From the NCBI GenBank assembly GCA_034620365.1, contig JAQGEQ010000258.1, positions 558,001 to 622,000 of the forward strand: a stretch of 64,000 nucleotides of DNA. Reading direction: 5' to 3'. A model generated the notes under the pieces. The model had not been told where the DNA came from and ran no database searches. It was given only the letters and a program-made list of their open reading frames with translations. The position numbers were made by a program, and so were the translations under genes. Positions 1-12,898 of the stretch are shown here, in pieces. The stretch is from Pegea sp. RAD2-039. Its lineage: Eukaryota > Chordata > Thaliacea > Salpida > Salpidae. Position 1 is the first letter of the stretch. Every line of letters begins with the position of its first letter.

Positions 1-1500
1 GGGTCCCAGAAACACTGCACTTAACTACATACCAGTTTCGCTGACTTCGGTTATCTGCAGAACTCAAGAACACATCATTCACAACCATATTACTAGCCAT
101 TTGACGGAGCATCATCTAATATCTGATGTCCAGCATGGCTTTGTTAAGCAAAGATCTTCTTTGACTCAACATCTCACTTTTTCAATGAGCTTACAGCTCA
201 TCACGAAAGTAATACTCCATGTGACATCATATACCTTGATTTTGCTAAAGCTTTTGATTCTGTTCCACACAACAAGCTCATTACTGTATTGAAAAACATA
301 AAAATCAGCAACTCTATCTTAAAATGGATTGAAGATTTCTTATCAGGTAGAACCCAACGAACCCGTGTAGAAAGATCTTTATCTACTCCTAGTAAAGTCA
401 CCAGCGGCGTTCCTCAAGGTTCCGTCCTGGGTCCACTTCTCTTTTTGATTTTCATTGAAGACCTCATCAGAAGACTAATAACAGTAGACAATGTCAGTGT
501 GTTTGTGTATGCAGACGACATCAAGCTATTATCTGGTTCTCACTCAAAACTCCAAACTGCACTAAATATTGTAGAAAACTGGTCTACGAATTGGCAACTT
601 AAAATCCAGCCAACAAAGTCTGAAGTTATAACATTCTCCCGTAAGCCAGCTGCTAACTTCAGCAACCAGTACTACATCAATGGATCTATTCTTGAACGAG
701 TATCCTCAGTCATAGACCCCGGCATTACTCTGACATCTGACTTCAAATGGCACAGTTATGTTTCCAGAATCTTTGGAAAATCTATCAAGCTTGTCCACCT
801 CATCATAAAGACTTTTAATTCTAAAGATCCATGGTTTTACGTCAACCTTTTCAAACTGTACATACGCCCTATTCTTGAATACAATGTCAGTGCATGGATG
901 CCATATCAAGTTGGTGATATCAGAAAAATCGAATCTGTTCAGGCAACATTTACGAGATTGGTTTGCAGGAAACTTAATATCAAATACGAGAGTTATAAGC
1001 ATCGTCTCAGCTTCTTCAATCTAGATACTTTGGAGATCCGAAGAATTAAATACGACCTTATTCTGATTTTTAAAATTATTCACAACCTATTTGATCTTCA
1101 GTTTGATGACTTTTTCTCCATTAGTCCCCCCCTCAAGTTATATCAACTTAGAAGACATAAACTACACCTTAATAAGCCCACTCCACCAGCTACGTTAACC
1201 AGATTAAGTTTTTTCTCATACCGCACAATCAGTACATGGAACAATCTGCCATCAGAGATTGTCATGTCAAAATGACTTATGCTGTTCAAGAAAAAGCTGA
1301 ATTGTTATAATATCGCCAACATTGCCATTTCTAAACTGTGAATTTTTCTCTTTTACAATACTATGATTCTGTGCAATTCTTCATTGTCATATGCTTTTTC
1401 GTTTACACGTCAAATAGATCTAATTTGTGAGAATGTGTGTTAGCGAGAGGTGCTCTCTTTAGGCACCCTCCTTCACATTTATTGTAATAAATAAATAGAA
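1..1500 (+). mobile_element. Non-LTR retrotransposon, 3' part (reverse transcriptase and 3' tail)
   Basis: A reverse-transcriptase frame runs from the window edge to a TGA at 1273-1275. Recognisable RT blocks are a GF.K..S (fingers) region near 140-165, the DFAKAFDSVPH block near 238-270, the SGVPQGSVLGPLLF block near 402-445, and the catalytic YADD at about 509-520. The C-terminal part has the usual R-rich thumb and connection region of jockey/CR1-type elements. One base is missing from a T run near 177-181, so the frame changes there and the copy looks inactive. After the stop come about 150 nt of untranslated sequence, a conserved tail with a stem-loop (1428-1475) and an AATA-type microsatellite (1486-1513). 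The 5' part lies outside the window. The order RT then tail then A-rich repeat and the absence of LTRs support a LINE-type element; the exact clade is not decided. Confidence 0.9.
181..1275 (+). pseudogene. Reverse transcriptase frame of the retrotransposon, frameshifted
   Basis: This is the longest uninterrupted piece of the element's pol frame. It encodes the palm and thumb of the RT, including YADD and the GVPQGSVLGP block, and ends at TGA. The N-terminal piece lies in another frame up to about position 180 and is separated by a probable one-base deletion in a poly-T stretch. No RNase H or endonuclease domain is visible in the part present. It carries only one disabling change, so it looks like a fairly young but dead copy. 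Confidence 0.8.
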
Positions 1501-2590
1501 TAAATAAATAAATATGAAATGCTAAGATGGCAAGGCTTGTAAACCATTATAGAATAGGAAAACTAGAGAAAGTATTAATAACAATTACTAAAGCTTAACT
1601 AATTGTTCAGAATACAGCAAGCTTACTTAAGTGTAGAAATATCAGAAATAAAAATATAAAAAATATAACTAATTTCTTATTCTTTCAAAAATCAAGAGAC
1701 AACGCTCATTTGATTTTGAAGAGTATATACAGCACCAGAAAGCTACCAGCACAATTTCTCAGTTACTAGCTCACTCAGTAAATAAAAAAGGCAGAGGATT
1801 TATTAGTAAAGATAATCATAATTAGAATACTACAATAAGATATATTATTGTACGCATCAATTTTTTTCTATACTTATTGATAGCAATCTAAAATGGACCC
1901 CTAGCAGATTGCATTAACAGCATAAAGACGAACTTATCTCTGAATTGACTAAATGCATTTTGTTTCTTTATTTATTTTTGTTTATTTGCCTATCTGCTGC
2001 ACTAATCAACTTCTATTTTTTCTTTCAGCTTTTTCTAATCGTTCCTTCAAAAATGAATATTTTCGCTTAAAAGAAGAACAATTCATATATATTATTGTAA
2101 CTTTAAATTAAAAAATATAAAATCTTAAATGATTTTTCTAAAGACTTATTTTATTTGAATTTAACTTGAAATCTGGCTTTATTTTTATCAAAATTTAAAG
2201 CAAATTTTTAACTAAATTGCCAAAATAGCAGTTTTCGAATTTTGTTTAATTTTTATCAAGTTATCGACTTCAAAGCGCAATCTTTTTAGTCTGTTTGGTT
2301 TCGTCGGTCAATCAGTCTCAAAGTGCAAACTCAACCCGTTAAGCAATTTAGTGAAATTTTATGATTAACATGATTTTTAAAATCTTTACTGGTATCATAA
2401 GCCAAAGTATGCATAGTGTTGGTAGACCAGAGCATGTAAGATTCGGGGATTTTAAAACCTCTTCATGAATAAAAGATTTTTTTATTCTAACCATCAAGAT
2501 ACAAAAGAGTTCAATTTGCATAAGAAAAGCTTTTTTTTTAATAAAAAGAGGAAAAAGTCTGATTTATGTGAGTGTTATATTTAACCTATA
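1501..2590. other. AT-rich spacer, nothing recognised
   Basis: The retroelement's AATA microsatellite trails into AT-rich DNA with stops in all frames. I see no convincing exon, RNA gene or long repeat here. Confidence 0.5.
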
Positions 2591-2592
2591 TA

Positions 2593-2815
2593 TCAGATGA
2601 TTATTTTACCGCATACGTGAATATCATTGAAACGCAAGTATTTGCGCGATCTATAAAGATTTCTACATGCTGATAGCCATATCATCTGCCGCCAGTCGGG
2701 CGCAGCTGCATCAGTCAGTCTGTTCCATTGCATAACCTGGCTGGCGTAAAGAGAAGGAATTGCTGTATTGGCAATAACCGGATCTCCATAACTTCTGCCC
2801 ATAGCATATATAAAT
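2593..2815 (-). other. Coding-like island, possible exon of an unidentified gene
   Basis: On the minus strand about 70 codons are open, flanked upstream by a possible splice acceptor (pyrimidine run followed by CAG near 2833). The predicted peptide has features of folded protein (residues such as GRSYGDP, QWNRLTD, WRQMIWLSACRNLY and RKYLRFND). Base composition is clearly richer in G+C than the surrounding DNA. I do not recognise the family. It could be a single exon of a larger gene, a gene fragment or a recent insertion. No neighbouring exon was found in the flanking kilobase on either side. Confidence 0.35.
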
Positions 2816-2929
2816 GCTTATTCTCGGCTGAAGGAGGCCAAAAAATGTGTAAGCTTAGTGGAAATATTTTATTGCTGTACAAATTAATAGTAGTGGTGGA
2901 AACTGATGCAGCATACCAGTTGTAACAAG

Positions 2930-5900
2930 TACTGAGTAGATAAAAGCAATCTTACTTATTGATTGCTCTTCTTTTCCAGCTGTTGTGTTATTTTGTTAGT
3001 ATATTATAGTTTTGGCAGTATGATCAGTTAAATGTTTAACATTGGTGATTTTTATCATTGATTGTTAAGCTTGAAAACAAAATAAGTATTTTATGTATAT
3101 TTCTAAAACTTATTGAACAAAAGATAATTTCTATTACAAATAGTTTTAAATTGATGAGTTATACAAAAATGAAATGATCTTGTGAATATTGCACTGATAA
3201 ACAATCTATCAAAATATATATATACATAACGACAGTACAAAATACAATGTAATATTTACACTTAAGATCTCTTTGTTCAAAATGGTTATTAAAAAAGTAA
3301 TTCTAAAAGTGGCTCGCTATTACAAAAGGATTCTCGGCTCCTTAAGAAATAAACCATAACTTCTCAATATGTGTGTTTTTAACAATTTATAAAAATAGTG
3401 ATTGCTAATAACAAAAGTAAATCTCTGAATATACATTTATATACTCATTATTCATACTGTTAATAAAATGTTAAATCTAAATTCCTTATGATTCAGTTTC
3501 AAAATGGAGTAAGCTCTTTTTAGCAGAAAATTTGAACAAAATAAGAATAAATCCTTGAATTGACATTACCATATTTTCTAGCAGTTTCTAACGATCTGTA
3601 TGCTATACTATAGAATAGGAATACAAATATTTCAAATAAACAAAAGAAAACTTTTAACAAATAATAAAAATACAACAATGAAACAAACCAACTAGTGTCT
3701 TCGATGAAATAAATTATCTTGTTAATTTTTATATTGCTGCACTTTCGGGGCATATATACCTTTCAGTTTATATGCCTCAATTAAATTACATGTAGCAGAA
3801 TTTTATATAATTCTATTCAGTTCATTAATTGTTATCATTGGTATGTAGTTAATACAAAATTATGACTGATATTGTAAGGGATAACATTTAATTTTAACAG
3901 TACCTTTTTAATAAACCTAAAAACTGACTAAATAAATACCATATGTATCATTATCAACAGTAAAGCAAACTTATTTTAAAAAGATGGATTCATATTAACA
4001 TGGTGTATCTATAGGTTTTATTATTTCCATATAACTTCCAAAATTACGTTCTTCTTTTGTTTGATAAGTGCTAAACTTAAAAGATAGTTATCACAATTTT
4101 TAAATTATTGATACTTATTTATTAATGTATTATTTATACATAGTAGTATTAACAATTATTATGTAGGTCTAATTATTTATTATTTTATAAAAATTGGTAA
4201 CAATATTTTGGTCTTAATGATTTCAAAGAACATTGATTAGAATATTTACCATTCAAAATATTCATACGCAATAAATTGAATTATTTATATTTCGGAAAAC
4301 TACAAAGTTATCTGAAATAAAAAGTAAATAAAAGTTCTTTAGAATATTTATACATTTTGTAGAAATCTTTCCTAGCATTGTTTTATGTTTTCTTTTGTCT
4401 ATATCAATTTTATATTTTTTTACTGTAAAGTCTCCCTTATATAGGAAGTAAAACTTCAAAATTTCATTTAAACCATTTTTTTTCAAACTTTTCCCTAAAA
4501 AGAAATTTCCCCGCTAGAAAACCACTGTTTCCCTAAACTTTAACTTTAGCATGCCCAGTAGAATAGATCATAAATATTTAATTTTACTTAAATGTGAAAG
4601 TTATGTTTATCAACCTAATTTGAATTTAATAATGAGAAGAAACTCCTTACTTTGACTGGGAATGTCTTCAAAGTTTTACATATAATCAATTTATAAGTGA
4701 ACCAGTAAGATAAAAATACCTTTTTTACTGTCACCTAACCAATAAACCAGCAGTTAGTTTAAACAATTTGAAGAATTCTCGTTCTACAACTGGATAGACT
4801 TCAGTGCGCTTTTAAACCTTCTCTGGAAATTTTTTATTGATTTTCTATCTTATCTCACAATTAAAGATATTTGTAAACTAGTACCAAATTATTTTCAATC
4901 TGTATGATAAAGATAGAAATATGTTCTTTGGAAATGTTCAACAATATTTTTCGTTTTTTAATTTACTCTATACTCCGAATAATTGTGCAAATAAGAAAAG
5001 TTGTGTCAAGGTGTTAAAAATAAAAATTACTTAATACTTAACAATTCGAATTCTATGAAAAAAAACAGTAACTAAATATTTTGATTATAAAGTTTTTATA
5101 TCTGATGCAACAGTTTTGACTTTTTGAAAATGAAAAAAACAATTGAATTAAAAGACTATTAATGTTTGATGAAATTGATTATAATGCTTAAGATGTAAAT
5201 TATAAAACACGAATTGTGTAGGTATTCTAAAATCTATTTTTTACTTTAAGTATCAAGTAAGTCTCTTTACTTGAGACGATATCTTTAATGCAAAAAATCT
5301 ATTTAAGATCAAATCTTTTCAATTAAGCTAAAAATTCAAAATGTTTAAGATCCATTAGTAACAATGAAAATCCCAAAGAGCAAAATTTGCAACTACATTA
5401 ATGTTTAAAGCTTTTAACATGAAGCATTAAGATGTGTTTTTGATGTAAGCAAATTGTATTGAACGTTTAAGCTATCTTAAGTTTTTACTTTCTGGATGTA
5501 GCTTTCCTTTCGATACAAATAAATCTCAATGATTATAAATAATTAATTTTATTTATAAATGAAGTATTTCAATGAATCAATAGTAGTTTGCTTCTATTTA
5601 GTTTTATTATAAACCATAAAGATTTTTTAGTTGTAGAAATGAGAATCATCTTAAATTCTATAAATATAAAATATTTTTCATAAAAGTTTTAAAAATGTTA
5701 TTATTAAAAAAGGATTACAAGCCCAACCACATGTATAATTGTATCGATTTTCTTGTGAAATATTCTGGTTATTTGAATGTGTGAGAAACTGAATATTTTC
5801 TTACATATAAAAACTTGGAGAGTTGCTATTAGCTTTTACTAATTTTGTGGTGAAAAATAATCAACAAAAATAATCGACTGTAGAACATAATCAAACAAAA

Positions 5901-6190
5901 AAAAGATTAAAAAAATATAAAATAAATGGAAGAAGAAATGAGACGGTGGGACTGGAAATTTGACAAGATTAAAAAAAAGTTTTTATCAATGAAATCCACA
6001 TTAAATCTCTCGGAATAGGCAGTAGATGAAGAGGTTGAATGAGTAAAAATTTCAATGGACGGTATGAGAAGAAGATGGTTTGAGTTTTTATTGCACTGTT
6101 TGTGAGGTGCAGAGTTTTCAAGGATGAATTCTTCAAATGTTTCAGTTTGTTTCCGATTATAAACAGAATTGCACATAATCTCAAAATGAA
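2930..6190. other. Gene-poor AT-rich region, includes RASA1 3' flank
   Basis: About 3.2 kb of AT-rich sequence with only short random open frames. The stretch 5900-6200 directly follows the RASA1 stop codon and may be its 3' untranslated region. No repeat or RNA gene was recognised. Confidence 0.5.
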
Positions 6191-6200
6191 AGACAGATCG

Positions 6201-9200
6201 TCAAATTTCTTGTCGCAATTTGATTTGATATTTAACTTCTTGTTTGTTTAATAATTGAACAACACCTAAAAGCTGCTTCAGGTAAGCCTAAGATAAATGT
6301 AAAGATAAGTCTTCTTACAAGGAACAGTTTTGTCACGAACCTCTTTATTAGACATAATTTGAAGATCTTGAAGATGCTCTTTACAAAATTGATACAGGGA
6401 TGCAAGATCTCTCGTGATATCACTTTCCAATCCGTACAAAGAAGCGGGTCGATTATTAGAAAGCTGATAAGAGACAAATTGAGAAGCAAGGAAGGAAAAA
6501 AGAGGATTAAACTCACGGGAACACTTTGATCTCCCAGATTCTCGATGAACTCGATGATATTGTTCTTGTTTTCCACAATGAACTGATTGACGCAAGTCAT
6601 ATAAGATTCCTTTCCACCAAATTCAACTAGATTTGCAAGATTCTAAAGACACAATGAAGATGAGGAGATGAAGATACTCAGGTTGATGACTGACTTGCAA
6701 TGATTTGGCAACCAGGAGCAACGTCCGAGCTGCTGTAGGTGAGGGAGGATCACTGACTAGGTTGAAGGACTTGGGGCTGATGACAGCTGGACAGAGGAGT
6801 CGAAGAAACATGAACCCACTAAAAGTAGAAGAAGATGAAAAAGTAGGAACAAGTGATGAGGATCCAACCTGACAACTCGAATTCGAACTTGCTGATCATT
6901 TGGCCACCTCTTGGATACACAATCCTGAAGATGTCCGAAGATTTGGATGAGCTCTTTAGGAAATATAGAAGATCGGTTGATAATAGAAGAGAAAGAAGCT
7001 CTGAGATGTCCAAGAAGAGCTTGGCTGTGCTTCTCAAAATCCTTCTCATCACAAGATTCCAATTTGGCGGGATTCAACTAAAAGATCAAAAAATGTAAAT
7101 GAAGAAATGAAGATAGAAAGATGAAGATCACCTCGCAGGATTGCCCGCTCTCTACAATCTGTTTCACTGTATCTTTTAGAGCTAAGGACACAAAACTAGA
7201 ACAAGTAGATCTCATGTACTGCTCCATAAGAGTGGATGCGAGAGTAGTAGCTCGGAAAAGAGTTCCTGGATCTGAATCTCGTTCATTTATCTCACGTTCG
7301 TTCAACATCCGAATCAGATCCGTCTCCTACAGATAAAGATATTAGATCTTACACACCAACATTTCCACTCACCGTTTTTTTTTCACGAAAAATCTTTAGA
7401 AGTACAGAAGCCAACAAAGTCCGGTCCTGACCACAAACATCTGCCAGAGCACACACTACTCTCATATCAGTCGTGACCAGCTGCAGAAATTACAAATTGA
7501 AGCACAATTCATAATGAAGACAACTCATACTTTTTGCAACAGTTTGTATTCTTCAAAAGGCATAATTAGCTCATTACAGTAACGAGCTCTAATACGAAGA
7601 CTGCCTAGTTGGGCGAGAACAGGTGACGAATTGATAGCAATTGAAGCAACACCACCAACACCGTAACTTGTGATCGGTATCAAGTTGTACCTGAGATAGA
7701 AGATGATAAAAATGAAGAAGATTGGAAGAAAATAGCTCACCAGTCATCAACTACTCTTCCAGAGTTCAGTTTACTAAAATGAACGACAACTTCTCCGATG
7801 CTGGTGTGTTTAGACCTCTTTTGTACTGCATTGTGGATGCTGATTGTCAATGAATCTACATCAGGAGGGATATCACTGGAAAAGATGAGATAAAGACTTC
7901 ATCTGCTCTTAATCACTTCTCAACTCACTCAAAAATAAATTCTTCACTCCACAAAGGCCGAACTCCTTCTTTTACTTTAGTGCGGCCAACATGGACACAA
8001 TTGAGGGACAGTGTGCAGTATGGACGGCAAGGTTGGCGGACAGCAAGTTTGTGGGCTTTTTCAATAGTTACATGAAGGTTGCGAACCTGCAAAAACTTGC
8101 TAGTTGCTACTACTGCCAGATAAACTAAATTATTTATAAAATGTCTTTAAGAACGCATCTGTCAGTTGTCATGGCAACCAGATGAAGTGAAGACATGATA
8201 AACTAGCGACTAGCTGATGTCATGGCAACAGTAAGTAGTCACTGTAGCAACTATGATTAGGAAATTAGTCAAAAGGTGGAATTGTCAAAGAAATGATGGC
8301 AAGTACGTCATTGATCGATAGAAAAGTTTTAAAGATCAACTTTGAGGAAGATAAGTATCTTCAAATAGAAAATAAATGAAGATGAACAAATGGATGATTT
8401 GATATCGCATCCGATTATTCAATTTTTGATGAAATGTTTTGATCCTTCATATTATCTAATCTTTGTTAAAAACAGAATTCAGATGTTGCCAACCTGTCGA
8501 GCGCTGTCAGGTTTTGGTAGAGGTTGACGGTTTGGTTTTGCACAATAAGATCGTAGCAGCTTCATCCATTCCTAAAAGTTTGTTCAAATAATTTGTTTGA
8601 AAAATGATCAGAGATACCTGCGCAAGTTCGCTGGTTTCAGCACAGAAGAACCAAGAAGTTACTTCGCTGAGAGCTCGGATTACAACTTGAAAACAATTCG
8701 GTCTTCGAAAAAATGGCAATTAATTAGAAGATAGTAAAATTGTTGAAAAGTTAGGGGAAGTAGATTTGTGTGAAAAATTTGTCGATTTTTTTACTTAAAA
8801 ATGAAATTAAAAGTTTACTGACATTTGTATTGAGTAGCGATTGAATGAGAGGCGCCATTAACAAGAAAGCCAACAATTTATTACCGACAAAATTTATCGT
8901 ACAAGTAATCTTAATTGAAGTTCTTCAACAATAAAAATCTTTTTATTTGTTTTGAAATTCACTAAATTTTAAGAACTTCATACGAAATATTTGAAACCTT
9001 GATTTTAATTTAACTCATTTGTGAGATTCAAATTATCTTTTTTTTTTAAATTGTTGTTGTGACAAAACCAATTCTCCAAATAATAAACGAGTGAAATAAA
9101 AAACAGCGATAAATTACAAACAAAGCAAGCAAATAGAGTAATTGAAACCAATCATATAAGGAGAAAATGAAAAACTTCCAGCTTATCAACAAATTACCTT

Positions 9201-12200
9201 CCAAAGTAACTCTCGTGAACAGGATAGACGGCGCCATAACCAAGATCGATTAAACCTTTTGGTCTTGTTTTCTTTTCATGTTCAAAGAAATACAAGCATT
9301 GTTCTTCGCCGTTGAGAGCGAAAAAAAGGTTTTTCCATTTCTTGTTATCATGCCCACGTTTGCCAATACCTATAACAACTAATAAGAGTGGGATGAAAGG
9401 ATGGAGAAGATGACTTGACCTTTTTTAAGAAGATGACCTTTCTTTACGACTCCAGGTTCAATTAGAATTGCCGCTCGTGAAACGGCAGACTTTGTTGCAC
9501 GATTTACTGTTTGATAAATATCGACTTCTCGCTGCATACTTACGTCAGTGGTTTTCGGCACAGCTTTACCTAATCTGTGACCAGCCACTATTTGCTCATG
9601 CTTGTAATGTTCAATGATATCATCGATGCTGTTGAAGACAAAAACAAATCTTCCTTAAAATCTCAACAACTCACGAACTTTATCAAGCTTTGTTCGCAAC
9701 TTACGAAGTTTGCGAAATTTTTCTCCGTTTTTGGGGTTTAGAACGAAACAAATACATGATTGAACCTTGAGTCATTACTTGTAAAAAAAACTAAAGAATT
9801 TCTTACAACAAAATAATAAAATTGCAACATCTAAACACTGGAAAGAACTACGAGGTAACTGGCTTTACTTGAAACATTTGAGGTTCAATCTTTGATTTTA
9901 TGTAGTTTAGCTTGTTGAAGATTTTTTTTTTCTTTTTTTTACATCTCTCGTCATTTTTATTGATAAAAGTTAAAAAAAGAGAAGCAAACACATCCTACCT
10001 CTTGTAAACTCTTCCGCCCATTTGGAAACGACTAGATTGTATTCGGTGTATTTTGAAGCGTTGAATATTATTGTTTTTGTAGAAATAGAGAACATAATCT
10101 CCAGGAGTTGAATCACTTTCCCGAACAAGATAGCTTCCAACAATATCCACTATTCAAAGTAACATCAATCAGATTACAAAGAACTTTTATCATTAAATGA
10201 TCACGTGACAGAGAAATTTTCTAACCGAAGAGCTCTGGACTCAATTTCTGCAACTAACTACTAAATCATCAAATCACAAAGTTATCATTTCCATGTAAAT
10301 TAGGGAAAACAGCACAAATAATGTGATGCAAACATAAAAGTCGCCTTTAAATTTAATTAAGATTCTGTTTTGAGTAAACGTGAAAAGGACTTCTTTGCAC
10401 AAGCAAGTTATTGATGTTGTTCCACAGAAATGTAAGAAGAAAAGAACTTACCAGCGGTTAGTAGACTGTAAGCTTGATCTTTAGTGATTTTGGGGTGAAA
10501 CCACTCCTTACCAACATGAGGATCTATATTCTTATCAACATCTTGAACTAAACCTGAAAGAAATTAACTAAAGTTCAATTTGATCCATTTATTTGAAATT
10601 GTAATTCTAAAAATAAACAGCTGTTTAAGTCATATAATTTATTCAAATTAAAACTATTTCAACAAGCAAGAAAGTTATTCAATCATATGAAAATAGAGGC
10701 TTGTGTAAGTTTTATTTTGACGCGACCAAACTGATTTGTAGCTATTTTTAGCTAAGATAACTTGAAAGCTTTTAATAACCATCAAAATGTCACAAAATGA
10801 GCTTAAAGAGTTCAATAAAAATCGAAATATCAAACTATAATTGCTTTAAAGATCTCAATAAGTAATTGAGTAGTAATACAACAAATAAGCATCCTTTCTT
10901 CGAAATCTTACTTTTAAACACACATCCAGATTCATTTGTTCTCAAAGAAGTCACCCACATCCAATCTCCTTCCAATTCATGATGAACGATGAAAATATCA
11001 TCCCGTTCAAAGCTGAAAGAGTAGAAGAGACATTTCATCAATTTGATTTGTGATGATCTTTTAATGGTTGATCTTTTGGAAAACTTATCTTAAGATTACA
11101 TCAAAGTAAACAAACATTTGAAATAGCAACATCCGCAACTTTGTTTTTACTTCGTGATTAAGAGCTTGTGCATAAAGTATTTGTTTCTAAGTCGCAACCC
11201 TCAACTTGTATTATTTACCTCAACTCATCGTTGTCTGCGTCGGGTACTTTGTTGTAAGGTAAGATAGCTTGTACTCGCCGACGATCATCAACTGGCTCCG
11301 GAGGTGCGACAGGATACTTTAAAAGTTCATCCTGTTACAAAAGTAAAGAAATTTCTCAACAATCATCTCAAAACATCTGTTGAAGATGATGTCATCTCAT
11401 GTTTATGTTTCTTCTTTTTAGAATAAAGATAAAACAAAGTTGAAGCAGAAGTTGTAGTTAGTCATCGATGTTAAACGGATGTTTGAACAAATGTTCAAAC
11501 TGACCTTAAGTAGAAATGATTTTCGAGAATAATAGATGATCAAATTGGCTAATGAGTCAAATTGTTTACCTCCAATATAATAATCACCACAAATTGATAT
11601 AACTCTGTTGAGATATAAAACAAATTCGATTGATTACTACTTATTTACTTTTAGACAGTAAATAAGCTCGAAAAATTGAAGCAGTTTTCATGATAATAGC
11701 GAGTAAGGTGAATACAGGAAGTTGTCGATGTTTTTCACAAATCAATTTATTCAACATTCGAACGATCAATCGAAATATATTTTCTACATATTTCTACAAT
11801 CATCTTATTTTTCAAATAAAAGCAAAATTTCGGAGTTTTTGAAAACATTTTCCACAAACCTGAAATGAGTCAGCCCATTATTTTTACTCAGAAATGACAA
11901 TACGTAAGAACCAGTTTTACGTTCACTAATCCGTATAAGATAACTCCCACATTTTTCATTACTCAATAATCTTTGTTCTGCGATAGTTCTATCTAATCTT
12001 CCGTGATACCAGCTGACAATAAAAAATCAATTTAGATGACAATAAAAAGTACCAAAAAAAATTTGTATATTAGCTGAAGATAATTATGATTAATTATTAA
12101 TTTCATTTTGAAATAAAAGATTTTCTTGTAATATTTAATGTAGTTTATTTTGAGTTTTCTCAGAAACAATGAAAATACTTGAAAATAAAAAGTAAAAATA

Positions 12201-12898
12201 TTTTTATATTTATGCCAACTCGATAAAACTAATTCGTTAACCATTGAGGAGGTGGTGGAACAAAATTATCATCTACATCAGCAACATCTTCAAATTCATC
12301 CATTTCATCATCATATAGCTCATGATCATATAACTCATCCATATTTGTAGATAAACTGTTTTTATCCCACTGAAAAATTGATTTGAAAGCAACAACTAAA
12401 TAATTACATCAATATAAACAAAATAATAACTATATGGTGAAAAATTTTTCTATACTTTCACTATTATTGTATTTAGAAGTAAATTTATTAAAAATGATAA
12501 AAAGTAAAAGCAAATTTTATTATAAAAATGTTTTTTTTAATATTCTTTGACTTTCATCAAAATATTATTTTTAGAAAGTTTTTCGAAAGTATTTAAGGTG
12601 TTATGAAGCTTTGTTATTTATCATTCAAATTGTTTTGACAGATTTAAAATTTCTTTTCATGCATCTAATGTTTCTAATTTAAAGAAAAAAATTAACAATA
12701 GAATTATTTAAAGCTTATTGTATACAACTGATGTTTCAATTCAAACCTACATTTTATAACAAAAACAAATACTAAATGATTGTTTATGATACAAATCTAA
12801 TGATATTATTTGATTACACTTAAAAAAAGATTTGTTGATATAGTACATGTGACAAAGTATAGTAATATATTTACCATAGCACTTGAACTAAACATCAT
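6201..12898 (-). CDS. RASA1: Ras GTPase-activating protein 1 (p120 RasGAP)
   Basis: This multi-exon gene encodes the signalling adaptor that accelerates GTP hydrolysis by Ras at activated tyrosine-kinase receptors. Domains appear in the family order. A short acidic N-terminus (ATG at 12898, then exon 12242-12369) leads to SH2 number one (WYHG near 12010, YLIR motif). Next come the SH3 domain (11335 to 10911, with DDIFIVHHELEGDWMWV), SH2 number two (EWFHPKI near 10500, YLVRES near 10130), PH (about 9630-8490, KKGHLLKKG and NCFQVV), C2 (8090-7500) and the GAP domain (7490-6201). The catalytic arginine finger is present in TLFRATTLASTLMEQYM near 7260, and the FLRLLCPAV motif near 6800. The C-terminus follows from a splice near 6320/6275 and ends at TGA 6201-6203. 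Many introns are only 50-150 nt. The large Gly-rich N-terminus of vertebrate RASA1 is missing. Exon edges were not all verified. Confidence 0.93.

Noticed and set aside
706-1002. 98-codon minus-strand frame
   Set aside because: Antisense of the reverse transcriptase coding region.
4262-4486. 74-codon Lys/Ile/Phe-rich minus-strand frame
   Set aside because: Composition simply mirrors AT-rich DNA; no splice context or family resemblance.
5907-6184. Two overlapping minus-strand frames of 71-89 codons
   Set aside because: They lie just after the RASA1 stop codon in the likely 3' untranslated region, with no protein-like pattern.
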